NCBI GenBank assembly: GCA_038528385.1
Contig: JBCBET010000004.1
Location: 165,354-229,353 of the forward strand
Direction of reading: 5' to 3'
Origin: Shimia_B sp038528385
GTDB lineage: Bacteria; Pseudomonadota; Alphaproteobacteria; Rhodobacterales; Rhodobacteraceae
DNA: 64,000 nucleotides
Shown piece by piece: positions 1 to 7,568 of the stretch; within the stretch, counting starts at the first letter, position 1, and every line of letters starts with the position of its first letter. Position numbers and translations under genes: made by a program. The notes under the pieces are model-generated. The model was not told where the DNA came from and did no database searches. It saw only the letters and a list, made by a program, of their open reading frames with translations.

Positions 1-48
1 GCTCTGCCCCAGGTTGACGCGCCGCGCGCAGGCGTCACCCTCTCGGGC

Positions 49-717
49 ATGGGAGCAACCTGGAAGAGATATCGCGGTGGCGTGGGGATCGGGCTGATCC
101 TGCTGATTGCGCTGCCATTCTACCTCCATTCGCTGGGTCGCGGTCTCTCGCTGGGCTCGGCCGAGGAGCAGGCCGTCTCCCGCTTCATCACGGCCGACAG
201 GGCGGCGACTTGGAGCGTCTATGCGCATATGGTCGTGGGCGGCCTTTTGACCGCGCTCGCGCCCGTGCAGCTGTCGGGCGCGCTGCGACGGCGTTTTGCA
301 CGTCTGCACCATTGGAACGGGCGCCTTGTGGCCGCGCTGGCCGTGCTCACCGGGCTCGCGGGGCTCTTTTACATCGCGCGCCAGGGCACGATCGGGGGGC
401 CGTGGATGAGCGCGGGCTTCGCGCTCTACGGGGTGCTCCTCGTGGTGGCCGCGCTGCAAACGGTGCGTTTTGCCCGCGTGCGGGACCCGCGACACGCGGT
501 CTGGGCGGGGCGGCTCGTGATCCTTGCCCTCGCCTCCTTTTTCTACCGCGTGCAGTACACCCTCTGGGTGGTGGTGGCGGGCGAGGTGGGCATGGCGCCC
601 GATTTCACCGGCCCCTTCGACCGGGTCATGGTCTTCGGGTTCTACCTGCCTTGGCTCGCGGTCCACGAGCTTGCGCGACGATGGCGCGGGCGGCGGGCGG
701 TGCCGGGGCTGGCCTAG
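49..717 (+). CDS. DUF2306 family integral membrane protein
   Basis: Predicted 222-residue inner-membrane protein of the DUF2306 family; its biochemical role is unknown. About five hydrophobic segments are visible (near residues 11-27, 58-78, 92-110, 122-140 and 155-175), with a C-terminal one around 190-208 before a basic tail. The pattern of His and Arg between the helices (HMVVGG, RLHHWNGR) fits the family. The ATG at 49 has no clear Shine-Dalgarno sequence, and the upstream region is cut by the window edge. Its stop overlaps the stop of the convergent bciA gene through a shared CTAG. Family membership is fairly sure; function is not. Confidence 0.75.
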   Translation: MGATWKRYRGGVGIGLILLIALPFYLHSLGRGLSLGSAEEQAVSRFITADRAATWSVYAHMVVGGLLTALAPVQLSGALRRRFARLHHWNGRLVAALAVLTGLAGLFYIARQGTIGGPWMSAGFALYGVLLVVAALQTVRFARVRDPRHAVWAGRLVILALASFFYRVQYTLWVVVAGEVGMAPDFTGPFDRVMVFGFYLPWLAVHELARRWRGRRAVPGLA

Positions 718-1577
718 AACACCGCGTGGGCGCCGCGATCGTCGGGGGCCTCGCCGCGGGCGAGGTCGCGGTAATGCGCGGCGAGCGTATCCGTCCCGAA
801 TTCGGGCGTGGCGTCGGCGTCGTAGCGCGCGCCGTCCCAGAGGAGCATGGATTCGGTGGCGTAGTAATGCCCGATGCGGGCGAGGGCGGCCTTCTCCCCG
901 AGGCCCAGCGCGCCGAGGATTGTGGCCCCGGTCCGGAGGAGCCCGGGCGGGACGCTGCGGGTGCGGAAGGGAACGCCCAGGGCGTCGGCCAGCAGCGCGC
1001 CCTGGTCGCGTGCCGTGAGCGCGGGACCGGGGCCGCCGATGGGCAGGATGCGGTTTGCCATCTCCGGATCGGTCAGCGCCCGCACGATGTAACGCGCGAG
1101 GTCGCGGTCGGAGATCGGCTTGCAGGCGGTGCGCGTGCCGTCCCCGAAGGTGAGGAACGGCTTGCCCGCCCGGAGCCGGTCGGCCTGACCCGAGAGCGAT
1201 TTGAAGTAGGCGGTGGGACGGATGATGGCGTGCCGGAGGCCGGCGGCCGCGAGCGTCTGCTCGAAGGCGCGCTTGGCGTACTGGAACGGGAGGCGAGGTT
1301 TTTGCACGCAGATTGCCGAGACGAGGACGAAGACGCCGACCCCCGCCGCCTGCGCCGCGGCGAGGGCGGTGGCGTTCAGATCGTGGTCGACATGCCAGGC
1401 ATCCTCCGGCGTGCCCGTGCGCGAGGCGATGCAGGAGATCACGGCCTCCTGCCCGCTGAGGTCGAGCCGCGCGAGGTCGTCGCGCGTGGGCGTGGCTATG
1501 GCGTGCCCCGTGCGGCGAAGTTCGCCATGGACCGCGCGGCCAATGGTGCCCGACGCGCCTAGGAGTGTGACCTTCAT
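714..1577 (-). CDS. bciA: BciA-type divinyl (proto)chlorophyllide 8-vinyl reductase
   Basis: 287-residue atypical short-chain dehydrogenase. The Rossmann motif GASGTIG is at residues 7-13. The middle carries the BciA/DVR hallmarks: RPTAYFKSLSGQ, then GKPFLTFGDG and ACKPISDRDLA. The C-terminal stretch ATESMLLWDGARYDADATPE is also typical of BciA. The family reduces the C8 vinyl group of divinyl chlorophyllide with NADPH during bacteriochlorophyll synthesis. The protein is somewhat shorter than typical BciA. No other photosynthesis gene is visible nearby, so the host could be an aerobic phototroph with a dispersed gene or could have retained only this paralogue. The start has a poor ribosome binding site. 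Family assignment is strong; the physiological role is inferred. Confidence 0.75.
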   Translation of the reverse strand: MKVTLLGASGTIGRAVHGELRRTGHAIATPTRDDLARLDLSGQEAVISCIASRTGTPEDAWHVDHDLNATALAAAQAAGVGVFVLVSAICVQKPRLPFQYAKRAFEQTLAAAGLRHAIIRPTAYFKSLSGQADRLRAGKPFLTFGDGTRTACKPISDRDLARYIVRALTDPEMANRILPIGGPGPALTARDQGALLADALGVPFRTRSVPPGLLRTGATILGALGLGEKAALARIGHYYATESMLLWDGARYDADATPEFGTDTLAAHYRDLARGEAPDDRGAHAVF

Positions 1578-1616
1578 GACGGTAGTCTAGGCGGACGCTC
1601 CAGGACTGGGAAGACG

Positions 1617-1680
1617 CAGAAAATTCCGAAGAATTTTCTGTCCACCGTCACTCCGCCGGAGAAATTTCTTTGGAAATTTC
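1617..1680. repeat. Two adjacent short hairpins at end of hydroxylase gene
   Basis: The first hairpin has perfect 10-bp arms CAGAAAATTC (1617-1626) and GAATTTTCTG (1631-1640) around a CGAA loop. The second has arms GAAATTTC (1661-1668 and 1673-1680) around TTTG, and lies inside the last codons of the hydroxylase gene. They fall between two leftward genes and lack a clear U-tract. They resemble the hairpin arrays at 27511-27633 and 38804-38979. Confidence 0.7.
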
Positions 1681-2391
1681 GGAGCGGCGGCGAGGATGTT
1701 TCGTAATGCCGTAAGCCTTGCGGGCCGTCACGAGGCGCAGGTCGTCGGGGTCCATGCCCATGGACAGGATCTTCTCCGGGTCGTAGCGCGCCTTGGCGGC
1801 AGCCTTGTCGTAGCGTGTGCCGAAGAGGCGGTCGATCCAGCCCATGCCGAAGCTCACATGGAACGTCGCCTCGTGGTCATTGAAGTGGTGGCGCAGGTGG
1901 CTTTCGGTCACGCGGCGCCCGAACCAGCCCTTCTTCACATTCAGATGCGCCAGCGTGTGGCAGTACTCGTAGAACGCAAAGGCCGAGACCGATCCCACGA
2001 AGACGGCGACAGTGGGCCAGAGCACGGCAAGCGGCAGGCTCAGCACCGGCCAGAGCAGCAGCGCGTGGAGCGCCACGGAGATCAGCCCGAACCGCACCGG
2101 GTACCAGTGATCGTCGCCGGTGAAGAATTCCGGGTCCTTCGGAAACTCATGGTGGCCGATATGGGAGCGGTAGAGCGCGTTGAACGTGCCCTGGTCGGTG
2201 GGCGGCTCCCGGTGGAGCAGGAAGCGGTGCATGAGATATTCCACGAAGAACTGCATCACCACGCCGTAGGCGAGCGCGAGGAGGAACCACGGCGTCCAGA
2301 ACAGGATCAGGAGCGCGAGCCCGGCCAGCCAGAAGGGCAGGAGCCGTTGCAGCCCGCCCATGTGAATGAGAACGCGAAGCGTGGCGATCAT
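1648..2391 (-). CDS. Sterol desaturase / fatty-acid hydroxylase family protein
   Basis: 247-residue membrane di-iron oxygenase of the fatty-acid hydroxylase superfamily. The eight-histidine signature is present: HRFLLH (55-60), HIGHH (77-81), HTLAH (145-149) and HLRHH (165-169), with further His at 173 and 178. Hydrophobic segments lie near residues 20-50 and 103-140. The family hydroxylates or desaturates lipid chains or carotenoids at the membrane; the substrate here cannot be told. The start at 2391 is chosen over an in-frame upstream one because AAAGGAG sits 8 bases before this ATG. The bases upstream (GCACAAAGGAGACGG) partly resemble the tail of the dispersed repeat at 41880. The gene precedes bciA on the same strand. 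Confidence 0.85.
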   Translation of the reverse strand: MIATLRVLIHMGGLQRLLPFWLAGLALLILFWTPWFLLALAYGVVMQFFVEYLMHRFLLHREPPTDQGTFNALYRSHIGHHEFPKDPEFFTGDDHWYPVRFGLISVALHALLLWPVLSLPLAVLWPTVAVFVGSVSAFAFYEYCHTLAHLNVKKGWFGRRVTESHLRHHFNDHEATFHVSFGMGWIDRLFGTRYDKAAAKARYDPEKILSMGMDPDDLRLVTARKAYGITKHPRRRSEISKEISPAE

Positions 2392-2810
2392 GTACCCGTC
2401 TCCTTTGTGCCCGGGCAGCTTACCGCCTCCGGCCCAGCCGGGCAAAGGGGACGCGACGTCCCGGCGCAGGGGGAGCTCCGGGCCGGTCTGGGTGAGCGCC
2501 GAGGAGAGGCCCGCCACAGGCTGGGGCAGAGCGAGGATTGTGTGTGCGGGAGTGGAGCCGGTGCCCCGGCGATCTGGGCACGAGATTCGCGCCAGTGGGC
2601 GACCGAGCGCAGGCCGAGCGCAGGCCGATCGTTGTGAAGATGCGGGAGAGCAGGCGGGAAGGGATGAGAGAGGGGAGGAGCGTCACGCACGGACTGTCCC
2701 GCGTTCAGGGCATGGCGGCGCTCGCGCGAACTCGGAAACTCCCGCCTAGGCCCATGCACCTCCGCGTGAACCGACAAGCCCCCCGCCTCGGCCACCGTGC
2801 CACCCGGCCA
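2392..2810. other. Non-coding gap between hydroxylase gene and rpsO terminator
   Basis: About 420 bases in which I see no convincing gene. Short open frames occur on both strands, but none has a good ribosome binding site together with recognisable protein sequence. The left end carries the promoter and ribosome-binding region of the leftward hydroxylase gene. Confidence 0.5.
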
Positions 2811-2845
2811 TGAAAAGGGCCGCCCCGGTCTCCCGCGGGCGGCCC
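2811..2845 (-). terminator. Rho-independent terminator of rpsO
   Basis: Perfect 9-bp inverted repeat GGGCCGCCC (2817-2825) and GGGCGGCCC (2837-2845) with an 11-base loop. On the minus strand it is followed by TTTTCA. It lies 25 bases after the rpsO stop codon. Confidence 0.85.
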
Positions 2846-2869
2846 CTCACGGTCCGCGTGCCGCGCGGA

Positions 2870-3139
2870 TCAGCGGCGGATGCCGAGGCGCTTGATGAGG
2901 TCCTGGTAGCGGGCCTCGTCCTTCGCCTTCGTGTAGTCCAGAAGTTTCCGGCGCTGGGCGACCATTTTCAGAAGGCCACGGCGGCCGTGATTGTCCTTCT
3001 TGTGGGTCTTGAAATGCTCGGTGAGCGTGGTGATGCGCGACGTGAGGATCGCGACTTGAACCTCTGGCGAACCGGTGTCGCCGTCCTTCGTCGCGAACTC
3101 CTTGATCAGGCGTTCTTTCTCTTCGACAGTGATCGACAT
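2870..3139 (-). CDS. rpsO: 30S ribosomal protein S15
   Basis: 89-residue primary 16S rRNA-binding protein that nucleates assembly of the small-subunit platform. It has full family length and carries the conserved rRNA-binding stretch HKKDNHGRRGLLKMVAQRRK and the C-terminal YQDLIKRLGIRR. ATG 3139 is preceded by AAGGAG at good spacing; an upstream in-frame start (3193) would add 18 untypical residues and is rejected. In many bacteria rpsO follows truB and precedes pnp. Here truB is 2.3 kb upstream with four other frames between, and no pnp follows. A 7-bp-stem hairpin (3201-3233) lies in its leader. Confidence 0.98.
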   Translation of the reverse strand: MSITVEEKERLIKEFATKDGDTGSPEVQVAILTSRITTLTEHFKTHKKDNHGRRGLLKMVAQRRKLLDYTKAKDEARYQDLIKRLGIRR

Positions 3140-3200
3140 CGGGATCTCCTTCGATTGCGTGTGGATGGCGCGAGCCGGGATGTCGTCCAGCAAGGCCCAT

Positions 3201-3233
3201 GGAGGCGTGCCCCTCTCCGGGGACAGCGCCTCC
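3201..3233 (-). promoter_or_regulatory. Leader hairpin upstream of rpsO
   Basis: Arms GGAGGCG (3201-3207) and CGCCTCC (3227-3233) enclose a second stem CCCC/GGGG. It sits 61 bases upstream of the rpsO start and 34 bases after the RTX gene. There is no U-tract, so it is either a weak terminator of the RTX transcript or an rpsO leader structure; S15 is known to regulate its own mRNA through leader folds in other bacteria. The role is inferred. Confidence 0.35.
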
Positions 3234-3267
3234 TACCAGAAATCACAGCTTTGAAAAGGGGGGCCTC

Positions 3268-4356
3268 TCACCCGTCGCCGGAGCGTCCGGGGTCGAGCTG
3301 GGCTATGTCGCTCTGCGCGATCAGCGTGACGTCGGACAGCGCCAGCCCGCCCGTGCCGCGGAGCGTGAGGATCGCCTCGCCGTCGAGCGTGAGCGTCGAG
3401 GTCTCGCCGTCGTCCGCGTCGGGGCGCAGGTCGAGCACCGGCTCCGGGCCAGCGGCGTCGTCGAACACCACCACGAGGCGGTCCTCTGCGGGGTCGAAAT
3501 CCGACACCGCAGCGGCCGTGCCCGTGATCCAGTCGCCCACCAGGAGCGTGTCCGCGCCCTCCCCGAGCGAGACATGGTCGCCCGCCCCCGCGATCACCTC
3601 GTCCGCGCCGTCCTCGCCATTGAGGTAGTCGCCCGCGTCGATGTCCCGCCCGCCCGCGTCGAGGACCCGGCCATCGAGCGTGTCGTCCCCGTGGCCGCCG
3701 AAGAGCGCGTCGGCGCCCGCCTCCCCGAGGAGGAGGTCGTCGCCCGCCATCCCTTCCAGCGCGTCGGCGTCGCCGCCTCCGGCGAGCGTGTCCGCGCCGC
3801 TGCCGCCCACGAGCCAGTCCGCGCCGTCGCCGCCCGCCAGCGCGTCGTCTCCAAGCCCGCCGAAGAGCGCGTCGTCCCCCGCGTCCCCCGCGAGCCGGTC
3901 CGCGCCGTCCTCTCCCAGGAGGGTGTCGTGACCCTCTCCGCCGGCGAGGATGTCGTCGCCGTCGCCGCCGCGGGCCTCGTCCATGCCGTCGCTGCCGAGG
4001 ATGAGGTCGTCGCCGTGGCCGCCGCCCATCTCGTCGGGGCCGCTGCCGCCCTCGATCCGGTCGGCGCCGTCGGTCCCGATGAGGCGGTCGGCGCCGTCGC
4101 TGCCTTCGATGCGAAAAAGCTCCTCCGCCAGGGCCGCCTCCCCGTCGCCCGCATCTAGCGGAGCCTCGGCGGCCTCCGGCGGGGCCGCGGCGCTGAGCAC
4201 GCTGTCGAGCAGGTCGGCCCGCGCCTCGTCTCCCGGTGTCTCGGGCGGGAGCTCAGGCTCCCGGCCCGCCGCCTCGTCGTCCTCGGTCCCGCCCAGGTCC
4301 GGCACGAAGGCCGAGCCGAAGAGCATCACGCCGAGCAGTCCCGCAAACATCAACAT
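3268..4356 (-). CDS. RTX / hemolysin-type calcium-binding repeat protein
   Basis: 362-residue acidic protein. A short hydrophobic N-terminus (residues 1-19) could be a signal or anchor, followed by a Pro/Glu/Ala-rich linker to about 75. Roughly fifteen GGxGxDxLx-type nonapeptides run from about 80 to 235; these bind Ca2+ and form a parallel beta-roll. The C-terminal domain contains SDFDPAEDRLVVVF, seen in secreted RTX proteins of this family of bacteria. No catalytic domain is visible, and no type I secretion genes are adjacent. The ATG at 4356 has GGGAG 9 bases upstream. The gene lies between truB and rpsO, which are usually close, so it is probably an insertion into that block. Its job (surface or extracellular) is inferred. 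Confidence 0.85.
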   Translation of the reverse strand: MLMFAGLLGVMLFGSAFVPDLGGTEDDEAAGREPELPPETPGDEARADLLDSVLSAAAPPEAAEAPLDAGDGEAALAEELFRIEGSDGADRLIGTDGADRIEGGSGPDEMGGGHGDDLILGSDGMDEARGGDGDDILAGGEGHDTLLGEDGADRLAGDAGDDALFGGLGDDALAGGDGADWLVGGSGADTLAGGGDADALEGMAGDDLLLGEAGADALFGGHGDDTLDGRVLDAGGRDIDAGDYLNGEDGADEVIAGAGDHVSLGEGADTLLVGDWITGTAAAVSDFDPAEDRLVVVFDDAAGPEPVLDLRPDADDGETSTLTLDGEAILTLRGTGGLALSDVTLIAQSDIAQLDPGRSGDG

Positions 4357-4432
4357 CCAAGGTCACTCCCGCATCACGCGCGCACAGATAGGCCCCGCGG
4401 GATGAAGAATCATTGAATGCCGTTTGTCAGGG

Positions 4433-4699
4433 TTAACGCGGCTCCTCCTGGGGGGCCTGGATCTCCTGCGCGATGAGCGTGGCCCATTCGCCGATGATGG
4501 GCAGGAAATCGATCTGGCTGAGCATGTAGGCCAGCACGGACACGAGGAACGTCGCGCCCACCACGGAGCCCAGGCCAAAGGCCAGCCCGCGCAGAAACTG
4601 GGCCTGCATCATGCGGAACCGGGAGGACATGGACCGCATGGCGTAGTGCCTCTGAAGATTGCGCAACTCGCGGGTCAGGTCTTCGGTCTCTTGGCTCAT
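4433..4699 (-). CDS. DUF5665-type small membrane protein
   Basis: 88-residue protein with a basic, probably helical N-terminal half (LTRELRNLQRHYAMRSMSSR) and one or two hydrophobic segments around residues 38-65 (FLRGLAFGLGSVVGATFLVS). It is likely an inner-membrane protein; function unknown. ATG 4699 overlaps the stop of the upstream DUF1643 gene as ATGA and has GGAG 5 bases before it. An in-frame TTG at 4711 is a poorer start. Translational coupling suggests joint expression with the DUF1643 gene. Confidence 0.7.
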   Translation of the reverse strand: MSQETEDLTRELRNLQRHYAMRSMSSRFRMMQAQFLRGLAFGLGSVVGATFLVSVLAYMLSQIDFLPIIGEWATLIAQEIQAPQEEPR

Positions 4700-5208
4700 G
4701 GGGCGCTCCAAAGCTCGGGTTGCCGTTCATAGGGGATATACAAAGGGTGCTTTGGATGACCACCCTTCGAGAGCCCGAGATGGTAAACCGGGAAGCCCGA
4801 CGCGCGCAGCATCGCCGCCACGGCGGGACCCCGTGACAGGTGCACGCCGTGCGTGCCCCAGGCCGCGATGATCTGGTCCGCCCAGGGCAGGCTCTCGGCG
4901 ATGGCGGCGTCATTGCCCGGGCCCACGGGGTCCGCTGCGGCGCGCATCTTCTTCGGGTCCGTATCGCGCCAGGCAAAGATGTTGAGGACCCGGAACGCGC
5001 CGAGACCCAGCGCCCGCGCGCGCCGTTCGCAGCGCTCCACGGTGGGGTCGTTCTGCACCTCGGTGGCGGTGGACGGGTTCAGCATGATGAAGAGCGCCCG
5101 CCGCGCGCCCGGGTCCCAGATCCGGGTGAGCATGTAGCGGTAGCGCTCGCAATCCGAATAGATCGCGGTGGAGGGCGCGTCGCCCTTGATGTGGGTGCGG
5201 GTGATCAC
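4696..5208 (-). CDS. DUF1643 domain-containing protein
   Basis: 170-residue protein that is essentially one DUF1643 domain. Typical features are the early Tyr-rich segment ERYRYMLTRIWD, then LFIMLNPSTATEVQNDPTV, FRVLNIFAWRDTDPKKM and the C-terminal HPLYIPY. The domain is widespread in bacteria and phages but has no established activity. The start is GTG at 5208 with AAGG a few bases upstream. The 3' end overlaps the next gene by four bases. Function unknown. Confidence 0.8.
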   Translation of the reverse strand: MITRTHIKGDAPSTAIYSDCERYRYMLTRIWDPGARRALFIMLNPSTATEVQNDPTVERCERRARALGLGAFRVLNIFAWRDTDPKKMRAAADPVGPGNDAAIAESLPWADQIIAAWGTHGVHLSRGPAVAAMLRASGFPVYHLGLSKGGHPKHPLYIPYERQPELWSAP

Positions 5209-5247
5209 CCGCGCCTTGTCGCGCCGCCCCGCGCAGAGTGCAACGCG

Positions 5248-5442
5248 TTAGGGGCGCGCCTCGATGAAGGCGGTCACCTCTTTCTTGCTTGCCAGCGGTA
5301 TCCGGCCCTCCCCCGGGAGAAAAAGCGCGAGATCGAGCGCGAGGATCGGGCGCATGTCGACGCCCGGCAGATCCGGGGCGCGCATGGGTGGCTCCGGCAG
5401 GGCTGGGATCGCCTGACGCTTGGCCCATGTTTTCGGCAGCAA
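5248..5442 (-). CDS. Doubtful small open frame after truB
   Basis: A 64-codon frame starting with TTG and lacking a ribosome binding site; an internal ATG at 5385 would give 45 residues. It lies in the 260-base space between truB and the DUF1643 gene on the same strand. The sequence is proline- and leucine-rich and I do not recognise it. It may be a small conserved protein or non-coding. Confidence 0.25.
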   Translation of the reverse strand: MLPKTWAKRQAIPALPEPPMRAPDLPGVDMRPILALDLALFLPGEGRIPLASKKEVTAFIEARP

Positions 5443-5470
5443 TGCGGCATGCCGCGAGGGTTTGCCCGGC

Positions 5471-6373
5471 CTATGCGGCGAAGACCCGGCTGGGATGGAG
5501 CTCGCCGCCCTTCAGGATGCCCACGGCCACGGCGCGCCCGTCGAGGGAGGCCCAGGCCTCGTCGCCGTACTGCGCGTCGCCCGGGTAGATGAAGCCGGGA
5601 TTGCCGTTCCGGAGCCGCGCGGCGCCCTCGGCCGTCGTGCGCAGTTCCGGCAGCTCCGAGAGCCCGGTCTCCACCGGCAGGATGCGCGCCTCCAGCGCGT
5701 CGGTGCGCTCCTCTGCTTCGAGCGTCTCCCAGCTCAGCGCGCCCGCAACCTCGAAGGGGCCTGACCACGTCCGCCGCAGGCGCTCCACATGGCCGAGGCA
5801 GCCCAGGGCCGCGCCCAGGTCGCGCGCGATGGAGCGGACATAGCCGCCCTTGCCGCAGACGAGCTCGAGCTCGGCGGTCTCTTCGTCGCGGTCCACGAGC
5901 GTGAGCTCCTCCACCCAGAGCGGGCGCGGAGCGAGCGTCACGGCCTCGCCGTCGCGGGCCTTCTTGTAGGCGCGCACGCCGTCGATCTTGACGGCTGAAA
6001 AGGCCGGGGGGACCTGCGCGATCTCGCCCACGAATGGCCCGAGCGCGTCCTTGATCTCCTGCTCTGTCGGGCGCGCGGCGGCGGTGGCGATCACCTCCCC
6101 CTCGGCGTCGTCGGTGTTGGTGGCCGCGCCCCAGCGCACGGTGAAGCGGTAGGCCTTGAGCGCGTCGGTGACGTAGGGGACGGTCTTCGTTGCCTCCCCG
6201 AGCGCCACCGCGAGGACGCCCGTGGCCGCGGGATCCAGCGTGCCGGCATGGCCCGCCTTTTGCGCGTCGAGCGCCCATTTGACCTTGTTCACGACGGCGG
6301 TGGAGGTGAGCCCCGCGGGCTTGTCGACGATGAGCCAGCCGGAAATCGGCCGGCCTTTCTTTCTGCGTGCCAT
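5471..6373 (-). CDS. truB: tRNA pseudouridine(55) synthase TruB
   Basis: 300-residue enzyme that isomerises U55 to pseudouridine in the T-loop of tRNAs. The N-terminal GWLIVDKPAGLTST and the catalytic motif GHAGTLDPAATGVL are present, the nucleophilic Asp being residue 47. KGGYVRSIARDLG and LRRTWSGPF follow, also conserved. Length is normal for the family. It lies downstream of rbfA and a DUF2233 gene on the same strand, echoing the common rbfA-truB order. Assignment is secure. Confidence 0.97.
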   Translation of the reverse strand: MARRKKGRPISGWLIVDKPAGLTSTAVVNKVKWALDAQKAGHAGTLDPAATGVLAVALGEATKTVPYVTDALKAYRFTVRWGAATNTDDAEGEVIATAAARPTEQEIKDALGPFVGEIAQVPPAFSAVKIDGVRAYKKARDGEAVTLAPRPLWVEELTLVDRDEETAELELVCGKGGYVRSIARDLGAALGCLGHVERLRRTWSGPFEVAGALSWETLEAEERTDALEARILPVETGLSELPELRTTAEGAARLRNGNPGFIYPGDAQYGDEAWASLDGRAVAVGILKGGELHPSRVFAA

Positions 6374-6382
6374 GGAGCCTCT

Positions 6383-7087
6383 TTAGTCGGTGATCGCGAG
6401 GATGGGGCCCATGCGCGGGCCGGGATCCGCGCGGCCCCCCTCGCGGTCGTAAAGCCGGGTGATCGTCCCGTCGGTAAAAAGCGCGTCGGGCGTGCCCAGC
6501 GTGTCGCGGAAGAGCCGCCCGAAGGTGTGGAAGTTCACCGGGTTGCCTGTGACGGCGATGAAGAGCGTCCGCCCATCCGCGGACACACCCACGCCGCCGC
6601 GCCGCTTGCGGCTGTCACTGTCGGCGAGGAAGCGGGGATGGAGCGCGCCGTCGATGACGAGCATGGGCCCCGATTGCGTGGCGTAGGTGCAGGCGGGCCG
6701 GTCGGCGGCGTAGGCGCGGCTCTCGATGATGGCGGCGCGGCCCTCGCGCAGGCAGAGCACGCCGTTGGGCAGGAGCCCGAAATTGCCGGGGCCCTCGGCG
6801 GTGATAGGCGGGACGACCTCGGTGCCAGCCTCGAGGTAGTGGCCCACGGGGCGCCGGTCCTCGTGGTACATGCCGCCATTGGTGGCGATGCGAACCTCGT
6901 CGGGGAGCGCGGAGAAATCCCCGTAAAGCGCGCCGCTGTCGTCCCGCCAGAAAAGGCGGGCATCGTGGCGGGAGAGGTCCACCTCGCACACGGTGAAGCG
7001 GTCGCTCTCCACGGTGACGTCATCGCAGCCCGCGCCGAGCGCCGGTGCGGCCAGGACAGCCAGGAGCGCGCTAATCCTCCAGATCAC
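6383..7087 (-). CDS. Exported phosphodiester glycosidase (DUF2233/NAGPA) family protein
   Basis: 234 residues with a Sec signal peptide (residues 1-19, ALLAVLAAPALGAG). The mature part shows the DUF2233 (NAGPA-like) pattern: ATNGGMYHEDRRPVG, NFGLLPNGVLC, ATQSGPMLVIDG, RGGVGVSADGRTLF and LFTDGTITRLYD. The family includes the human uncovering enzyme; bacterial members are little studied and presumed periplasmic hydrolases. The start overlaps the end of rbfA by 17 bases, and truB follows after 9 bases, so the three are likely cotranscribed. The link to rRNA/tRNA maturation genes is positional only. Confidence 0.8.
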   Translation of the reverse strand: MIWRISALLAVLAAPALGAGCDDVTVESDRFTVCEVDLSRHDARLFWRDDSGALYGDFSALPDEVRIATNGGMYHEDRRPVGHYLEAGTEVVPPITAEGPGNFGLLPNGVLCLREGRAAIIESRAYAADRPACTYATQSGPMLVIDGALHPRFLADSDSRKRRGGVGVSADGRTLFIAVTGNPVNFHTFGRLFRDTLGTPDALFTDGTITRLYDREGGRADPGPRMGPILAITD

Positions 7088-7466
7088 GGCGCACCTCGTC
7101 GCGGGCGAACATCGCGCGGGTCTCGTCGAGGCGGTCGAACGTCTCGTCGATTCGGAACCGCAGGTCGGGCGTGAACTTGAGCGCGCTCTTCTTGCCGATC
7201 ATGCGGCGCATCTCGCCCTTGTTGCGCGCGAGCGCGTCGATGACCTCCGCGTGGCCGGTGCCGCCCAGCGGCATCACGTAGACCGTGGCGATCTTGAGAT
7301 CGGGGGAGGCCGCGACCTCGCTCACCGTGATCGAGCGGCCGCTCAGGTCGGGGTCGTGGATGTCGCCCCGCGCCAGCACCTCCGAGAGCGTGCGCCGGAT
7401 CAATTCCCCCACGCGCAGCTGTCGCTGGCTCGGGCCCGGGCCGTCATGGAACTTGTTCTTTGCCAT
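7071..7466 (-). CDS. rbfA: Ribosome-binding factor A
   Basis: 131-residue KH-fold factor that binds the 30S subunit late in assembly and helps mature the 5' end of 16S rRNA. The conserved RQLRVGELIRRTLSEVL, VTVSEVAASPDLKIATVYV-like core and FRIDETFD C-terminus are visible. The start at ATG 7466 gives the usual MAKNKFHDGPGPSQRQ N-terminus of this bacterial family, though the ribosome binding site is weak. Much longer in-frame extensions upstream run antisense through dapB and are not credible. It heads the leftward rbfA-DUF2233-truB group and diverges from dapB. Confidence 0.95.
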   Translation of the reverse strand: MAKNKFHDGPGPSQRQLRVGELIRRTLSEVLARGDIHDPDLSGRSITVSEVAASPDLKIATVYVMPLGGTGHAEVIDALARNKGEMRRMIGKKSALKFTPDLRFRIDETFDRLDETRAMFARDEVRRDLED

Positions 7467-7568
7467 GGGCGCCAGATACGGGCGGGGGCGTTCCTTGCCA
7501 AGGGGGGGGTGGGCGCGTTGCCAGCGCCGTGCGCTTCGTGCAGAAGGCCGCGCAGAGGAGAGGGCGCC

